Assembly: GCA_009746045.1 (NCBI GenBank)
Contig: RPFO01000175.1
Coordinates: 877,001-941,000 of the forward strand
DNA from: Mesostigma viride
Taxonomy: Eukaryota > Streptophyta > Mesostigmatophyceae > Mesostigmatales > Mesostigmataceae
Length of the DNA: 64,000 nucleotides
Direction of reading: 5' to 3'
Shown: positions 26,441 through 36,845 of the stretch, piece by piece
Layout of the letters: every line of letters begins with the position of its first letter
How positions within the stretch are numbered: position 1 is the stretch's first letter
Notes under the pieces: generated by a model
The model's input: the letters and a program-made list of their open reading frames with translations, nothing else
Told to the model about the DNA's origin: nothing
The model's database searches: none
Position numbers and translations under genes: made by a program

Positions 26441-28174
26441 ATACTATATGGTAGCTAGCTAACAAAGCGTGCCGGTCGACAGGGCGTCACATGCTGACTT
26501 GAAAGTGGAACCGCTTGCATTTTACTCTCGTGGTCCCTGCAAGAAATAAACAAACCGACACAATATACGCAAGAGGAAAAGAAATCAGATCCTTGACATA
26601 GATGTAAGCGTTCTACAAGGAAGAGCTCACCAGCACCTAACGGTCCATGCAGCAAATGTGTAGAACCCAACACTCACTCTTATGGCAAAGCAGCCCCATG
26701 TGGCAAGGCAGCACCATACACATGAATCACACCATGCGCCAGATGTCACACGAGCAAGGCACAACGTTGTCGTCGGATCAGAAAGCAACAAACGTGAAAA
26801 CGCTAGCGGCCCAAATCTGAGATTCCGCGGAACACAGAAAATAAGAAAGCTCAGAAGCTACCAGCAAGGGATCGAACATATGACCTTTGGCATGATTTCG
26901 CGGCTGTGTGAGTCTCCTGATCCGAAGGCATCTCACTTAATTAACGTTTCGAAACAGCCAAACTGCGGAAAATCTCTTACCGGAGAGAGTTGCCAATATC
27001 AAGGAGACAACCAGCGCAGGCCAGAAATCGGGAGAATCCGGACCATGGTAGCTCGAGCCTGCCGTTATCTTGTCCGCGTTTTCGAGTCGTGCAGGATTAT
27101 GAATATGAATGGAGATGGAAATGTGTAGCCTTGTGCATTGAAATTACGGCTGGCTGACGTGAAGAGCGACTACATGACCTACACGGTGGGGCCGGAAACG
27201 GCTTGCTTGATTGTGTTTCATCGTGGGCAACGAGTCCAACAACTACTTTCTCTGGGCGGCAAACTGCGGCAAATTGAACGCAAACCTCATCATGAAATCT
27301 TGACCGTCGAAATGTAACCATCCGACGACTTATGCAGTATGCCGCGTAATTTTCTGTTGCGGGAGAGCCGTTGGGCCGGTTCCCGACGCGGGCGACCAGT
27401 GGTTTGCGTTAAGTTAACTTAGCTGAAGTTCTCCAACAGAAGTGACCCAAGCCGCATGATGGCACTCATCGACGGCCTCAGTCTATTGACGCGTCGGCCC
27501 GATTTTGGCGGCACCCAATTTGACCCCAACGGCACCTACCGACAAAGGGCATAGGTACGTACGTTTCACGCGCACCACGACCTTCGAGCTCTGCTATGGC
27601 GGTGGTGCCGTGGGGCCCGCATCAGACTGCGGGCCCTTATCTGCTTTGGCGGTGCTGCCGTTGGGCCCGCATCAGAATTCAGGCCCTTTATGCAGGCGGG
27701 CCCTTAATGCATGTTACTTTTTTATTCTTCTGCATACAAATATGAAGCAATGAGGTCGTGTCCTCCGGATTTTTGCATTTGCACCGTGGGCAGTTCTTGG
27801 ACGTTTGGAAACATGCATGATGGCATGTGGCTAATGCAATGACTGAATCAAGCTAGACCGTTTCAGTGGTTTTTCATTTGCGGGTATTTCCTCGTAAATG
27901 GTGGGAAAGCGATCGCAGCAATGGTTCTCACCACTAGACACTCCCGGCCAGTGAAGCTCGAAAAACACGCCCTGATCAAGCAAGCTGTTTCCGGCCCCAC
28001 TGTATAGGTCATCTTACAGTCGCTCTTTGCGTAAGCCAGCCATAATTTCAATGAACAAGGCTGCACATTTGCATACTCTTTTCTTGGTTATCGGTGTGCC
28101 TTTGTTTGGATGCAGGGGGGATCGCTGTGCTGACACAACGCGTTCAACGTGCTGGGAATCAACAATCCTGACGT
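26441..28174. other. CACTA interior with an inverted pair of related fragments
   Basis: A 148-codon frame at 26682-27128 is not recognised. 27118-27260 (plus) and about 27930-28075 (minus) are related inverted copies. Both encode a peptide around KSD.xMTYTVGPETACLI preceded by a KL.LA segment. A GGGCCCGCATCAGA.T motif is repeated near 27615 and 27665. This interior could hold captured host sequence, but no family can be named. Confidence 0.4.
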
Positions 28175-28645
28175 CCCAAGGTTTACTGGAGGGGCGGGGA
28201 CCTGATGATCAACCACGAGATGTGGACGCCCCCTGCGGGCTAGAATAGCCCTAGCTTGTAATCATTGGCAGTCTCTGCCGCCATGGCAGCCATGCCTAGA
28301 ATGTTTGCCTAGCTGAGCCATTATACCTAGTCACGTGCACCGCTAACACACGGTACACAACCAGCCATAGCCTTAGCTTAGTCCTTGTACAACCATGCTA
28401 CGTCATGGCAATGCTCAGATCACTTGCCCATGCACCCGTTATGATATGCTCACATGGGTCTTATTGCACCCACAGATTGCCGGATCGTTTATCGGGTCCA
28501 ATAGCAGCTGCGACATGCCTTTGGCATGAAGGAGAAAGGGGGTCTGTGCCCTTCCTGTTGTGCACACACAGGGATTAAAAGCACTTCGGTGCTCCGTGAT
28601 CCAACGGGAGCACGAGTTCAATTAATCATGTAATTAATTAATTAG
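28175..28645 (+). mobile_element. 5'-truncated ORF1-only LINE inside the CACTA element
   Basis: This begins in the last ORF1 codons (GGGGACCTGATGATCAACCA) with the stop region GCGGGCTAGAATAGCCC. It continues through the same 3' UTR as 41830-42255, including the hairpin-like AAAGCACTTCGGTGCTCCGTG block, and ends in an AATTAATTAATTA tail. It is internal to the transposon and so was carried or inserted there. Confidence 0.75.
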
Positions 28646-30440
28646 TGGTGCTGAGTTTATTTTCATATTAACCCGTGTTTTTTTAATTAGAACGCGATAT
28701 ATCGCGTTGTAAGCTTTTTTTAGAACGCGTATAGCACCTAAGGAAAATTTTTTTTCATGGTCATGTATATACTTTCCTGAAAGCCCATAAATCAAAGGAT
28801 TTTTTGAGCTACTCAGACCTACAAAATGCTAATTCATTAGAGAGATACACTGGTTTGAATACAGGGGGGTCTGACCTTGACCGCGATTTCTTGACCCTAG
28901 GTCACAAGTCATGTGCTTATTCACAAATGGTTCATGAAAAAAATCTGGCTTCTTGCACGAGCTATGGGCAACATATGCAGGCTCTGTGAAACAAAACTCA
29001 GGCCCATTGGGCCACTGGAGCTATTTTTCATTAGCATCACAATTACAACGCAGTACAACGCAGTGGGAAAAATGAGAGCCCTTCACAACATGACGCAACG
29101 ACATGAGCCCCATAAACGGGGCCATAGTGAGCTTGGAGGGTCAAAACGTTGAAAATAGGTGTTGTATAAGTTATACAGCATCAAACATGCATCAAACATC
29201 ATGACTGGATGACCTAATATGACTGAATCAGGCAGCCATAGCCAAAGCATCATCCACTCTCACAACGTGTTGAGCACATGCCTCGTGGGAACGGAGGTGC
29301 TGGGTTTTCATTCCATAACGCGTGCAATACTGAAAGAAAGAGGCACGTGTAATGCAAGGCTTGGATAGGTTGAGTGATCCATGAGCTTACATGCAGGCAA
29401 AGATGACGCTGGAATGCATGCTAGCAAATGGTGGCAAGATGCTAACAACACATGATTATACACCATGATTATGGGCACCTAGCTGGTCTTCTTGCACAAT
29501 CAACGCAGTATAAACCATCAACATCCAATCCTCACGATATATGCACGGCTTGACGACGTAAACAGCACCTAAATACTGCACACCTGCAACCTGCTATGGC
29601 TGACATGCAAGCAACGTCGAGTAGGATGGCGGTCTTAGAGAGGCTGGGCAGAGGTCGGTAGAAATAAGTGGAAAACTGGCAGAAACTAGGTAGAAACACG
29701 ATATACTTACGCCTGCAAGCACTATTGAGCCGGTGGCAGAGGCCATTTCCAGGAAAATACAGCATACCGTAGCAATAGCCACGGTCACGCCTTACGCTAT
29801 TTGCAGGCACCATCATGCCCGGCGCTACCCAATAAAAGTCTGCACAATTCTCGGTTTAGCCGAGAGTCCGGACGTTCGGAATGAATAAACATGTGTTAAG
29901 AAGTCGAAACACCATGGAAATACCAAGCATGGTGCCGCAGCAGACCCGAGTCTTGACGTAATAATATGTATGCCGGTTTCCAGGGTTTCCGCATGAAAGT
30001 TGGGTGAGAAACTGGAAAAAACTACGTTTCCTTTGCCCCAGTACCTCAACAAACTCGTAGAAACCTAATTATCAACCTTTGAACGCATCATCATGGTCGT
30101 GCCACCCAACAGCCACTGAAATTCGCGCGAAAACTGGCGAGATCTACCTGCCGCCATCGCCGTCGTCTTCACCTTCGTCCCGCGAAAATGCCTGATTTCA
30201 GTGGTACATATTTGTTTGCAGCTGTCACAAAAAAAATACCAAAAATACCAGGATTTTTTCTTGAATTCTATGAGATGTTTCTGACCTATCTTGAAAGTTT
30301 CAGACCAAAAATCGCATGTTTAATAGGTTTGCCACGTGTCAGATTACAACGCGATACATCGCGTTCTAACCCTACAACGCGATGTATCGCGTTGTAAAAA
30401 AACACGGGTTAATGACTTAATGAAATAAAGCTCATGATTT
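28646..30440. other. CACTA interior bounded by inverted AACCCGTG...CGCG palindromic blocks
   Basis: TTAACCCGTGTTTTTTT followed by AACGCGATATATCGCGTT (about 28670-28712) is mirrored at about 30365-30413 by AACGCGATGTATCGCGTT, then TTTTTTAC-complement and CGGGTTAA. A third CGCGAT.TATCGCG palindrome lies at 30346-30366. This could be a ~1.75-kb transposon with its own inverted ends, nested in the CACTA element. The interior has no gene I can name. Confidence 0.4.
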
Positions 30441-30454
30441 TTTTCGTGTTACAC

Positions 30455-30765
30455 TCTTGGTGAGAAATTTCTCACCACGTTGACTTGTGATTTTTCTCGT
30501 GTTAGTGATTTTTCTCGTGTTGGTGAGAAACTTCTCAATTTTTTCACTTTTTCTCACTTTTTCTCACTTTTTCTCACCCATTCTCACCTTTTTTCTCACT
30601 TTAGGGTTTTTTCTCACCCAAATCTCACCCAAACCCCCTTTTTCTCACCAAAATCTCACCCTGGTGAGATTTTGTTGCCTAGCGTTTGCGGAAAAAAATT
30701 GAGATTTTTCTCACTTTTCTCACCTTTTTTCTCAAAGGGGTGAGAAAATTGAGGGTTTTTGAGAA
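30455..30765 (-). repeat. Right subterminal TTTCTCACC array
   Basis: About 20 copies of TTTCTCAC(C) or CTCACTTTT lie in the last 340 bases, in inverted orientation to the left array at 25807-26120. They support a transposon with paired binding-site clusters. Confidence 0.85.
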
Positions 30766-31539
30766 TTTTCTCAGAAATTGAGTTCCTAGTGTGGAGTGCG
30801 GCTTCAAGGGAAAGCCAGGGCGGGGGTGATTGGGCAACGTACTTCATGAAGGGCCTTGAACGGCGTGCCTCCGGGCATGTCAATTAGTGTCACATGTATG
30901 CTTCCACTTATTGTTTTAATGAAGATGCTGGTTTTTGTGGGAGCTACGTGGGACATGAATCGGGGTTCTTTGAACGGAGTTTCTTCTATACGTGAATGCG
31001 GGAACAAGAGGCCGCTGGATGAGCGGCTTATAGGTCGTAGTGTTTACTCGTAGCTGTTTGGCTAGAGCTTTTGTGATTAGTAGATGCAATATAGTGCATG
31101 GTTGAAAAATGAATTAAATAAAATGTGCGTTCCGCGCTTGGGTTGATTATACCCGGGCGGAACGGGGCGTGAGGTGCAGTGCCCCTGAAAAGAACAACCT
31201 ACGCATTATTTAATACTAGCCGTGCAGATTCGGGATATTCTACCCCCGGTCTGTACGGTTAGCGTCTTACTAGCATCCACTAAACATAAGGGTTTAATGA
31301 CGTCAGTTAGCTAGGGATAAGGGAGGTTTTGCGACTAAAAGCCGCTCTGGCTGGTTTTGTCGGCCTCTTTCTTTGCTCCCCACCCACCCACCCGTGTCTT
31401 GGTTGCCTCTAGGGCAACGTACTTCATGAAGGGCCTTGAACGGCGTGCCTCCGGGCATGTCAATTAGTGTCACATGTATGCTTCCACTTATTGTTTTAAT
31501 GAAGATGCTGGTTTTTGTGGGAGCTACGTGGGACATGAA

Positions 31540-31689
31540 CAAATTTATTACAATATGTGTGCTAGCTCTATATGGTGGAATAACACAGACATGTCTACCA
31601 GATGGCAACACGGCCATCTGTATGCTAGGGTGAGCACACTATGTGAATGTGCAGGGCCAGCCCACAGCAGCTGTGCCCCTGCTCTACCC
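31540..31689 (-). repeat. Kangaroo-like element B2 (main part)
   Basis: These 150 bp match 31968-32117 (B1) almost perfectly. The remaining 47 bp of the repeat lie at 24529-24575, beyond the inserted element. Confidence 0.9.
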
Positions 31690-31713
31690 CTTTTGCCAGG
31701 GTGGGTGGGTGGG

Positions 31714-31920
31714 AGGCAAAAGAAACAACCTGCTTCCCTAGAATGGAAGCCCACCCTTTATAGCAACCACCTCTCCAGCCAACCCCTACCTGGGTGGCTG
31801 GGGTACGGGTGCCAGCACAAAAAATATTTTTTCTAAAATTATTTTTTCTTTTGGTGCTATACGGCGTTGCATTCTCCGCTCAGCAGGTTAGTCATAGATA
31901 AAATGAGCATAGCTCACCAA
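31714..31920 (-). repeat. Kangaroo-like element A2
   Basis: These 207 bp match 36603-36809 (A1) with one or two substitutions. It lies between B1 and B2, as the split-repeat layout requires. Confidence 0.9.
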
Positions 31921-32117
31921 ATCCATTTCTGGCCTTGCCTTGCTTTGCATGCATCACCACAAAACATCAAATTTATTACAATATGTGTGCTAGCTCTATA
32001 CGGTGGAATAACACAGACATGTCTACCAGATGGCAACACGGCCATCTGTATGCTAGGGTGAGCACACTATGTGAATGTGCAGGGCCAGCCCACAGCAGCT
32101 GTGCCCCTGCTCTACCC
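31921..32117 (-). repeat. Kangaroo-like element B1
   Basis: This is the uninterrupted 197-bp B repeat. Its first 47 bp equal 24529-24575 and its remaining 150 bp equal 31540-31689, so it serves as the empty-site reference for the nested insertion. Confidence 0.9.
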
Positions 32118-32312
32118 ACATCTCCTTACATGGCTAACAGCCGAAAATACGTAGGACATGCAAAAAAGAAAACTTAAACTACCTAGCTATGGGGGTACTT
32201 TGTCCCAACCCAGGTTCACCCTCGGGTTAGTTAAACCATTTCCCCCCTGACCTCCCACACAAGGGTGAGGTCAGTTGATAGCTAAAAGACGAGAGATAAA
32301 AACAGGAGGACG

Positions 32313-34096
32313 TCAAAACTCGACGCCACCGAAGTGGCGCCGGAAAGCCGCTGGGTCAAAACCCAGGGCCTGAGCCCAGAGGGCGGGTGGGATGTCGCGC
32401 CCCAGGAGGCTGCGGTGGAGGCCAATGTAGCGCGTGACCGAGAGGGCCGAAGCCCACCGGCCGCGCAGCTGGATGGCCTCCGGCGACTCGCCAGCGATGG
32501 CGTCGTGCGTCGCCCCCCCATGCCGGAGGCTGTGAAAAGAAAACATCCCTGGGATGCCCATGCGGGCCTGCACAGCCTCCCACTGCTGCCTAGCCTGGCT
32601 GTACGTTAAGCCCGAAAGAGGAGTGCATCCGGGGGCTGGCCAGCCGTCAGACGTCGCAGGAGCCACAAAGAAAGTGGATCCCGGACGAGGACGTGCTGGG
32701 CCGCCCCCTGCGCAGTTTTGGGGTTGCGCAGCACAAGGGCACCGACCATGGGCCCTGGCTCGAGAAGGGGGTGGCCGGGATGAGCCACATCCCGAACCCG
32801 CAGCCCTAGCGCCTCGCTAATGCGTAAATACTGCTGGAAAGCAATAATAATCAACGCACTCAAATGCACCTGTCGACGTGAAACTAGCAACAGGGCAGTG
32901 AAATAGCAAAGGCGCCAGGGCATAGGCGGAGGGCTGACAGCCGGAACAAGCCGCTGCCAACCTGCTAGCAGGCGGTCCGCCAGTACCCAATTCCGAACAA
33001 TGTCGGGGTAGTACAGGTGCAGACAGGCCTTGGCATGCTGGCATAAGGTACGCCCCCGCCCGCCTCTGGCATGGTAGACAGCAGAAATCCACTCACAGAA
33101 AATGGCTTCCGCGTCAGCTGGGTCGACAGGGCCAGGTGGCGCCCACGCCACGTAGACAGCCGCCGCACGCCGGTACGCTGGCAAGGTAGACACAGGGTTG
33201 ACTGTGCCCTCCAAAAGTGCCAAGTCCCGAGGGCGTCGCGCCCCCTCAGGCCCAGGGTTGGGATGCACGTCACCACACCGGGTCAAGTCAGGAATCCAAG
33301 CGCCACGCCGACTGGCCTTGTCAGCTGGGTTGTGGTCGGTAGCCACCCAGACCCAGTGGCTCTGCATGTCGCCAGCCAGTGACAGAGCGCAGTAGCGCCG
33401 AACCAGCTGGTTGAGGCGGTAGGAAGACGACCGCCCTCTGACAAACGCCCCCACCACAGCACTGGAGTCTACGAGCCGGACGACTCGCTTACCTCGACAC
33501 GCCTTGGTCCGGCACGACCACTCGACCCCCTGTGTCGCAGCAATCGCCTCCTTGACGTTGATGTGGTTAGGCTGCCCCCGCCACCGGTAGGACAGTGCCG
33601 TACGCCAGTGGCCACTATCCAGCAGGCTGTAGTCCCCCTCCTCCATGCGCTCCAGGTCCCAGTCCTCCCCAGACGTTAAAGCTGTCGTCCGCCACCCCCG
33701 CGCTTCGCGCCGGGTCGCCAGCCGGGCACAATCGGCCCCAGGCAGGTCCCTGTAGACCACCCCACCGCCGGAGCCGCTCGCATCACTTGCGACGACCCGG
33801 TCAGAAAGGGGCCGGGCCCTGGCCGCCCTCAAAAAGGGGGCCAGGTCGATCGCCGCCTGAAGCTCCTGGCGGGCCCCCGCAGGGAGGCGCCAGCGGCGCC
33901 CAGGCAGGGAGGCATTCATGGCTGCTAGCAGCCGGTACGTCTCAGACCACACCGAAAGCATGGGGCGGCACAGCAGATGCATCCACACCCACTTCCCAAG
34001 CACAGAACTAAGTTCGCGGTAGTATGTAAACCCGCGATCTAAGATTCTATGAGTAGCAGCGATAACTGCCACCACACGCTCAGGAACAGGCACCAC
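32313..34096 (-). pseudogene. RNase H plus tyrosine recombinase of the Kangaroo-like element, frameshifted
   Basis: A 496-codon frame (34096-32606) starts with the RT/RNase H connector. RNase H follows: D105 in VVASDASGSGGGV, E183 in INVKEAIA, D210 in VRLVDSSAV, and D254 in TDHNPADKASR, a signature of this group. A GDVHPNPGP motif (residues 275-283, DNA about 33251-33277) then separates it from the recombinase. The recombinase has its first catalytic Arg in YLRISEALGLRVRDV (about residue 425). The frame is lost near 32620 and continues at 32666-32313 with FSFHSLRHGGAT (HxxR) and SVTRYIGLH (nucleophile Tyr). The enzyme would integrate a circular cDNA. One indel in the recombinase disables this copy. 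Confidence 0.88.
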
Positions 34097-35240
34097 GTCA
34101 CCATCTCTTTGGTGAATGACCCCACCGCCTGCACACCAGTCTGCTCTGCTGTCGCCCGTACCACCTTGTCAGACTTCTGCACCAGCCCAACAGCGGCGTA
34201 GGCAGCCTGAACACGATCTAGCTGCTGATTCACCCCATCCACCGACGCACAGTGGGTGAAATGGAGGTCATCGATCGTCACAGCATGCATACCTTCCAGA
34301 TCCTGCCGAGATTCGAAGCACGGCGAGGGCGCCAAGGGCGCAGCAGGGTCCTCCTCCAGCCTCAGCCGGACGGTCTCCCCCGCCTCGTTGGCCTCCGCCA
34401 CCAGGATCAGCGCGGACATGTTGATGCTCAGCCCACGACTAGCCTCCAACGGCGGCTTGGGGCCACAGCGGTACAACACAGACTGATGCACACACTGGGC
34501 CACGCGACGGCCAGCTTGTTGCCCATTGGCCAGCACAACATCCACGGCCACACCTTCCGACGAGCCCCACTCAGGCCCACCAGATCCGACCACACCGGCA
34601 TCCACGCACAGTACCGCCGCATCCAAACTGGCAGGCGGAGTCTGTTGTAGTACGAATCCAAATCTGATACGCCCCCAAAAACATCCTCCCCAGCGCGCGT
34701 GGGCAAATCGCAAATCACGCCAAGGTGTGGTAAAAAAGCGGGCATAGGATCTGGTAGTGGCATGTTGCCACGCCGGTTGTCCACAATCAGCCGTATACGG
34801 CCGTCGGGCTTTCCGACCCCAAAAGTACCGTTCACCATAGGCGGCTCCTCCTCAAAAAATCCACCCAAAATCCCCCTCTCCACACACACCGTGCAAACCC
34901 GCGCGAACTCCTCCATGCTACACCCCCGCGAGATCCGCATCGACTTCTGCAAGATCCGCTCTGCTGGGCTCAGCGTCCGTACCATCCTACTCTCATCATT
35001 CAAAATTGCTCCCCAAGAGGGGGGTAGTAAGTTCAGCACATCCACTTGGCCACCTTCCCCCGGACCAGGCAAAGCCAAGCGTGCGGCCACTAACGGTTCG
35101 TAAGGGGCTCCTTCAGCATATTCACCCCCATCCACTACAGATCCTGCCATTGCCGCTACGGAACCACCGTTCCGGCGGACAAAGGACCTGCAAGCATCAT
35201 CGATCCCATCTAGGGCCGCCTGCTGCAGAGGCCCGGGCAC
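34039..35240 (-). pseudogene. Reverse transcriptase of the Kangaroo-like element, frameshifted
   Basis: Two overlapping frames (35240-34428 and 34713-34039) together give a DIRS-type reverse transcriptase. Visible motifs are KPDGRIRLIVDNRRGN, then GVSDLDSYYNRLRLP with the first catalytic Asp, then a WPMG segment like motif B. After a frameshift near 34500 comes AVTIDDLHFTH with the Asp pair. The N-terminal part (EEEPPMVNGTFGVGKPD) matches the usual entry to these polymerases. A further break near 34070 separates it from the RNase H frame. Confidence 0.8.
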
Positions 35241-35436
35241 ACGGGCTGAATCTACAGCAGGCGGGTCTCGCCCCCCCCCCCCATCCAGTTTAACGCCCTA
35301 ACCGTCTGACAGGCTAGTGTGCGAGCATTAAAAGCCCGACTCATCCTATCGCGCCTACGGCCTGAGCGTACCTGCTGCCACCAGTCACGAGGTGGCAGGG
35401 GTGCTGGAAGAGGTAGTGGAAGAAGGCACCGCTCCC

Positions 35437-36534
35437 TCACTTGTTGTTGTTGGACGGGCCGCCCTGCCCCTTCTTGCCGGGACCCTGCTCCAGCTTGTGC
35501 TGCAGCTTCCCCATGCTCATCGCCGCCCGCACCGCCGGAGACGCCAGCATTGCTCCACCCTCCTGGAATGGCAGCATTGCCGACGGCGTCCCCTTCCACC
35601 CGTCGACCCCACATCCACCAGCTGGCATGCCGTGATCAGCTTTGCCAGGTACTCGGCTGCTGCCAGCTCCAGAATTACTTCGGAGCGTGGCGTGGCCCAG
35701 TAGCCAAATTCTGTCACCATCGTGTCCAGAATTCCTGCCATCTGCAGGAGCAGCATCCTCCTCTCCCCGCTGGCTGAGCTGCCGTGCATCGTCAGCATTA
35801 ACGATGCACGGATGGACTTCCCCCCCACGCTCTCTGCGTAGTCCAGCATCCCGGCAGCACCGCCTCCAGCATGTTGCTCACCAGGACCGGCACTGCATGC
35901 CCGCTCAGCGCCACCCCCTTCGTGCGCGCCAGCCTGCCAGCAGTCGCCGCTGCGGCTGGGCTTGCAGTTGCTGGAGTCTTTGCCTGGTCCAGCAGCTTCG
36001 ACATGGCCGATATCAGGTCGCCAATATCTCCGCCAGTGCGGGCGTTGCCCGGCGGGATGGAAGCCCTCCGCTGGCGTTGCATAGCCCGTCTCGGTCCCCA
36101 GCAGCCGACCTATGTTCCGGTCTAGGTCCGCCACATCCTGGTCGATCGCCCCAGGGCGCCATCCTCCTCGCCAGCGCCCGGTCCACCATGCCCCGCCCCT
36201 CCGCTTCCACCTGCCGAAGGGGGAACACCCCCAGCTCCCACCCACCTGCTGACACTGGTGGATCCGGCTCTGCAATAGCCTCCCCCAGTTGCGCTGCTAG
36301 CACATCGGCCAGGGCCTCCTCCCCATCCCAGTCGCTGACAAACCCCCTTTTCTCCAACACGTCCATGACGTTCTTGGCACGCCCCGGATTGAGCTTCTGG
36401 ATCCGCTCTAGCCAATGCCCCTCCCCTAGGATCTTCTGGACCGCAGTTGCGGCCTCCTTGGGGGTGCATCCCTCCCTGGCTTCTTGCTTGAGCTTTGCTA
36501 TGAAATTCCGCTCTGGGGCTGTCACTGAGGTCAT
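35437..36534 (-). pseudogene. gag-like ORF of the Kangaroo-like element, frameshifted
   Basis: The start at 36534 lies about 70 bases inside A1 on the minus strand. The first frame (36534-36013) has a plausible N-terminus with a WLERIQKLNPGRAKNVMDVL helix. The reading then appears to shift to frames at 36082-35798 and 36275-35437/35517, ending in a Gly/Lys-rich tail with GPGKKGQGGPSNNNK. There is no zinc knuckle. It is called gag-like only from its position between A1 and the polymerase. Confidence 0.55.
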
Positions 36535-36602
36535 GGTGGGTTATAATGCTTGATGTGTTATATTGCGTTTTGTTTTTTGTGATGTGGTCACTTGAGGTTC
36601 TC

Positions 36603-36809
36603 AGGCAAAAGAAACAACCTGCTTCCCTAGAATGGAAGCCCACCCTTTATAGCAACCACCTCTCCAGCCAACCCCTACCTGGGTGGCTGGGGTACGGGTG
36701 CCAGCACAAAAAATATTTTTTCTAAAATTATTTTTTCCTTTGGTGCTATACGGCGTTGCATTCTCCGCTCAGCAGGTTAGTCATAGATAAAATGAGCATA
36801 GCTCACCAA
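36603..36809 (-). repeat. Kangaroo-like element A1 (5' end)
   Basis: 207 bp beginning, on the minus strand, TTGGTGAGCTATGCTCATT. It matches A2 at 31714-31920. The right flank is TTATTCCATTTTTG. Confidence 0.9.
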
Positions 36810-36845
36810 TTATTCCATTTTTGTTTTTGTTATTATTATTACTCT

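Larger units (their letters stand above)
25794..30791. mobile_element. Non-autonomous CACTA (EnSpm) DNA transposon, 4,998 bp
   Basis: Perfect 12-bp terminal inverted repeats CACTAGGAACTC (25794-25805) and GAGTTCCTAGTG (30780-30791) are flanked by TG on both sides (25792-25793, 30792-30793). Uninterrupted copies of the host element at 13380 and 37597 show the empty site with a single TG. Subterminal GGTGAGAAA motifs crowd the first 320 bases and their complements TTTCTCACC the last 350, as expected for transposase-binding arrays. No transposase is seen; the largest frames are below 150 codons. Classical plant CACTA elements make 3-bp duplications, so the 2-bp one is slightly unusual. Confidence 0.88.
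24576..31539 (+). mobile_element. Non-autonomous split-direct-repeat element, copy 2, interrupted by a CACTA transposon
   Basis: A1 is 24576-24993, internal sequence 24994-25791 resumes at 30794, B1 is 30832-30959, A2 30960-31377, spacer 31378-31411, B2 31412-31539. Removing the 4,998-bp CACTA and its 2-bp duplication leaves about 1,964 bp, equal to the other two copies. The ends are exact: left flank ...AAAACAT, element TCGGGGTTC...GGGACATGAA, right flank CAAATTTATT. The uninterrupted target AAAACATCAAATTT exists in B1 of the host element at 31962-31975. No base is duplicated, which fits tyrosine-recombinase integration. Confidence 0.9.
24529..36809 (-). mobile_element. Kangaroo/PAT-like tyrosine-recombinase retroelement with split direct repeats
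   Basis: On the minus strand the order is A1 (36809-36603), gag-like region, RT, RNase H, tyrosine recombinase, B1 (32117-31921), A2 (31920-31714), B2 (31689-31540 continuing at 24575-24529). B is 197 bp and A is 207 bp. B2 is interrupted after 47 bp by the element at 24576-31539. Without that insert the element is 5,317 bp. There is no flanking duplication, as expected for recombinase-mediated integration of a circular intermediate. The A1-ORFs-B1-A2-B2 layout is typical of PAT and Kangaroo rather than of DIRS1. All coding parts are frameshifted, so this copy is dead. Confidence 0.9.

Noticed and set aside
26870-26910. GGGATCGAACATATG as an inverted tRNA B box (SINE or tRNA gene)
   Set aside because: The flanking bases do not form a T-arm or acceptor stem, and no A box lies at a suitable distance.
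33595-34011. Plus-strand Pro-rich frame of 138 codons
   Set aside because: It is the antisense shadow of the RNase H coding region on the minus strand.
35319-36553. Plus-strand frames of 150-303 codons
   Set aside because: They are antisense to the gag-like region of the Kangaroo-like element, with Pro/Ser/Arg composition typical of shadows.
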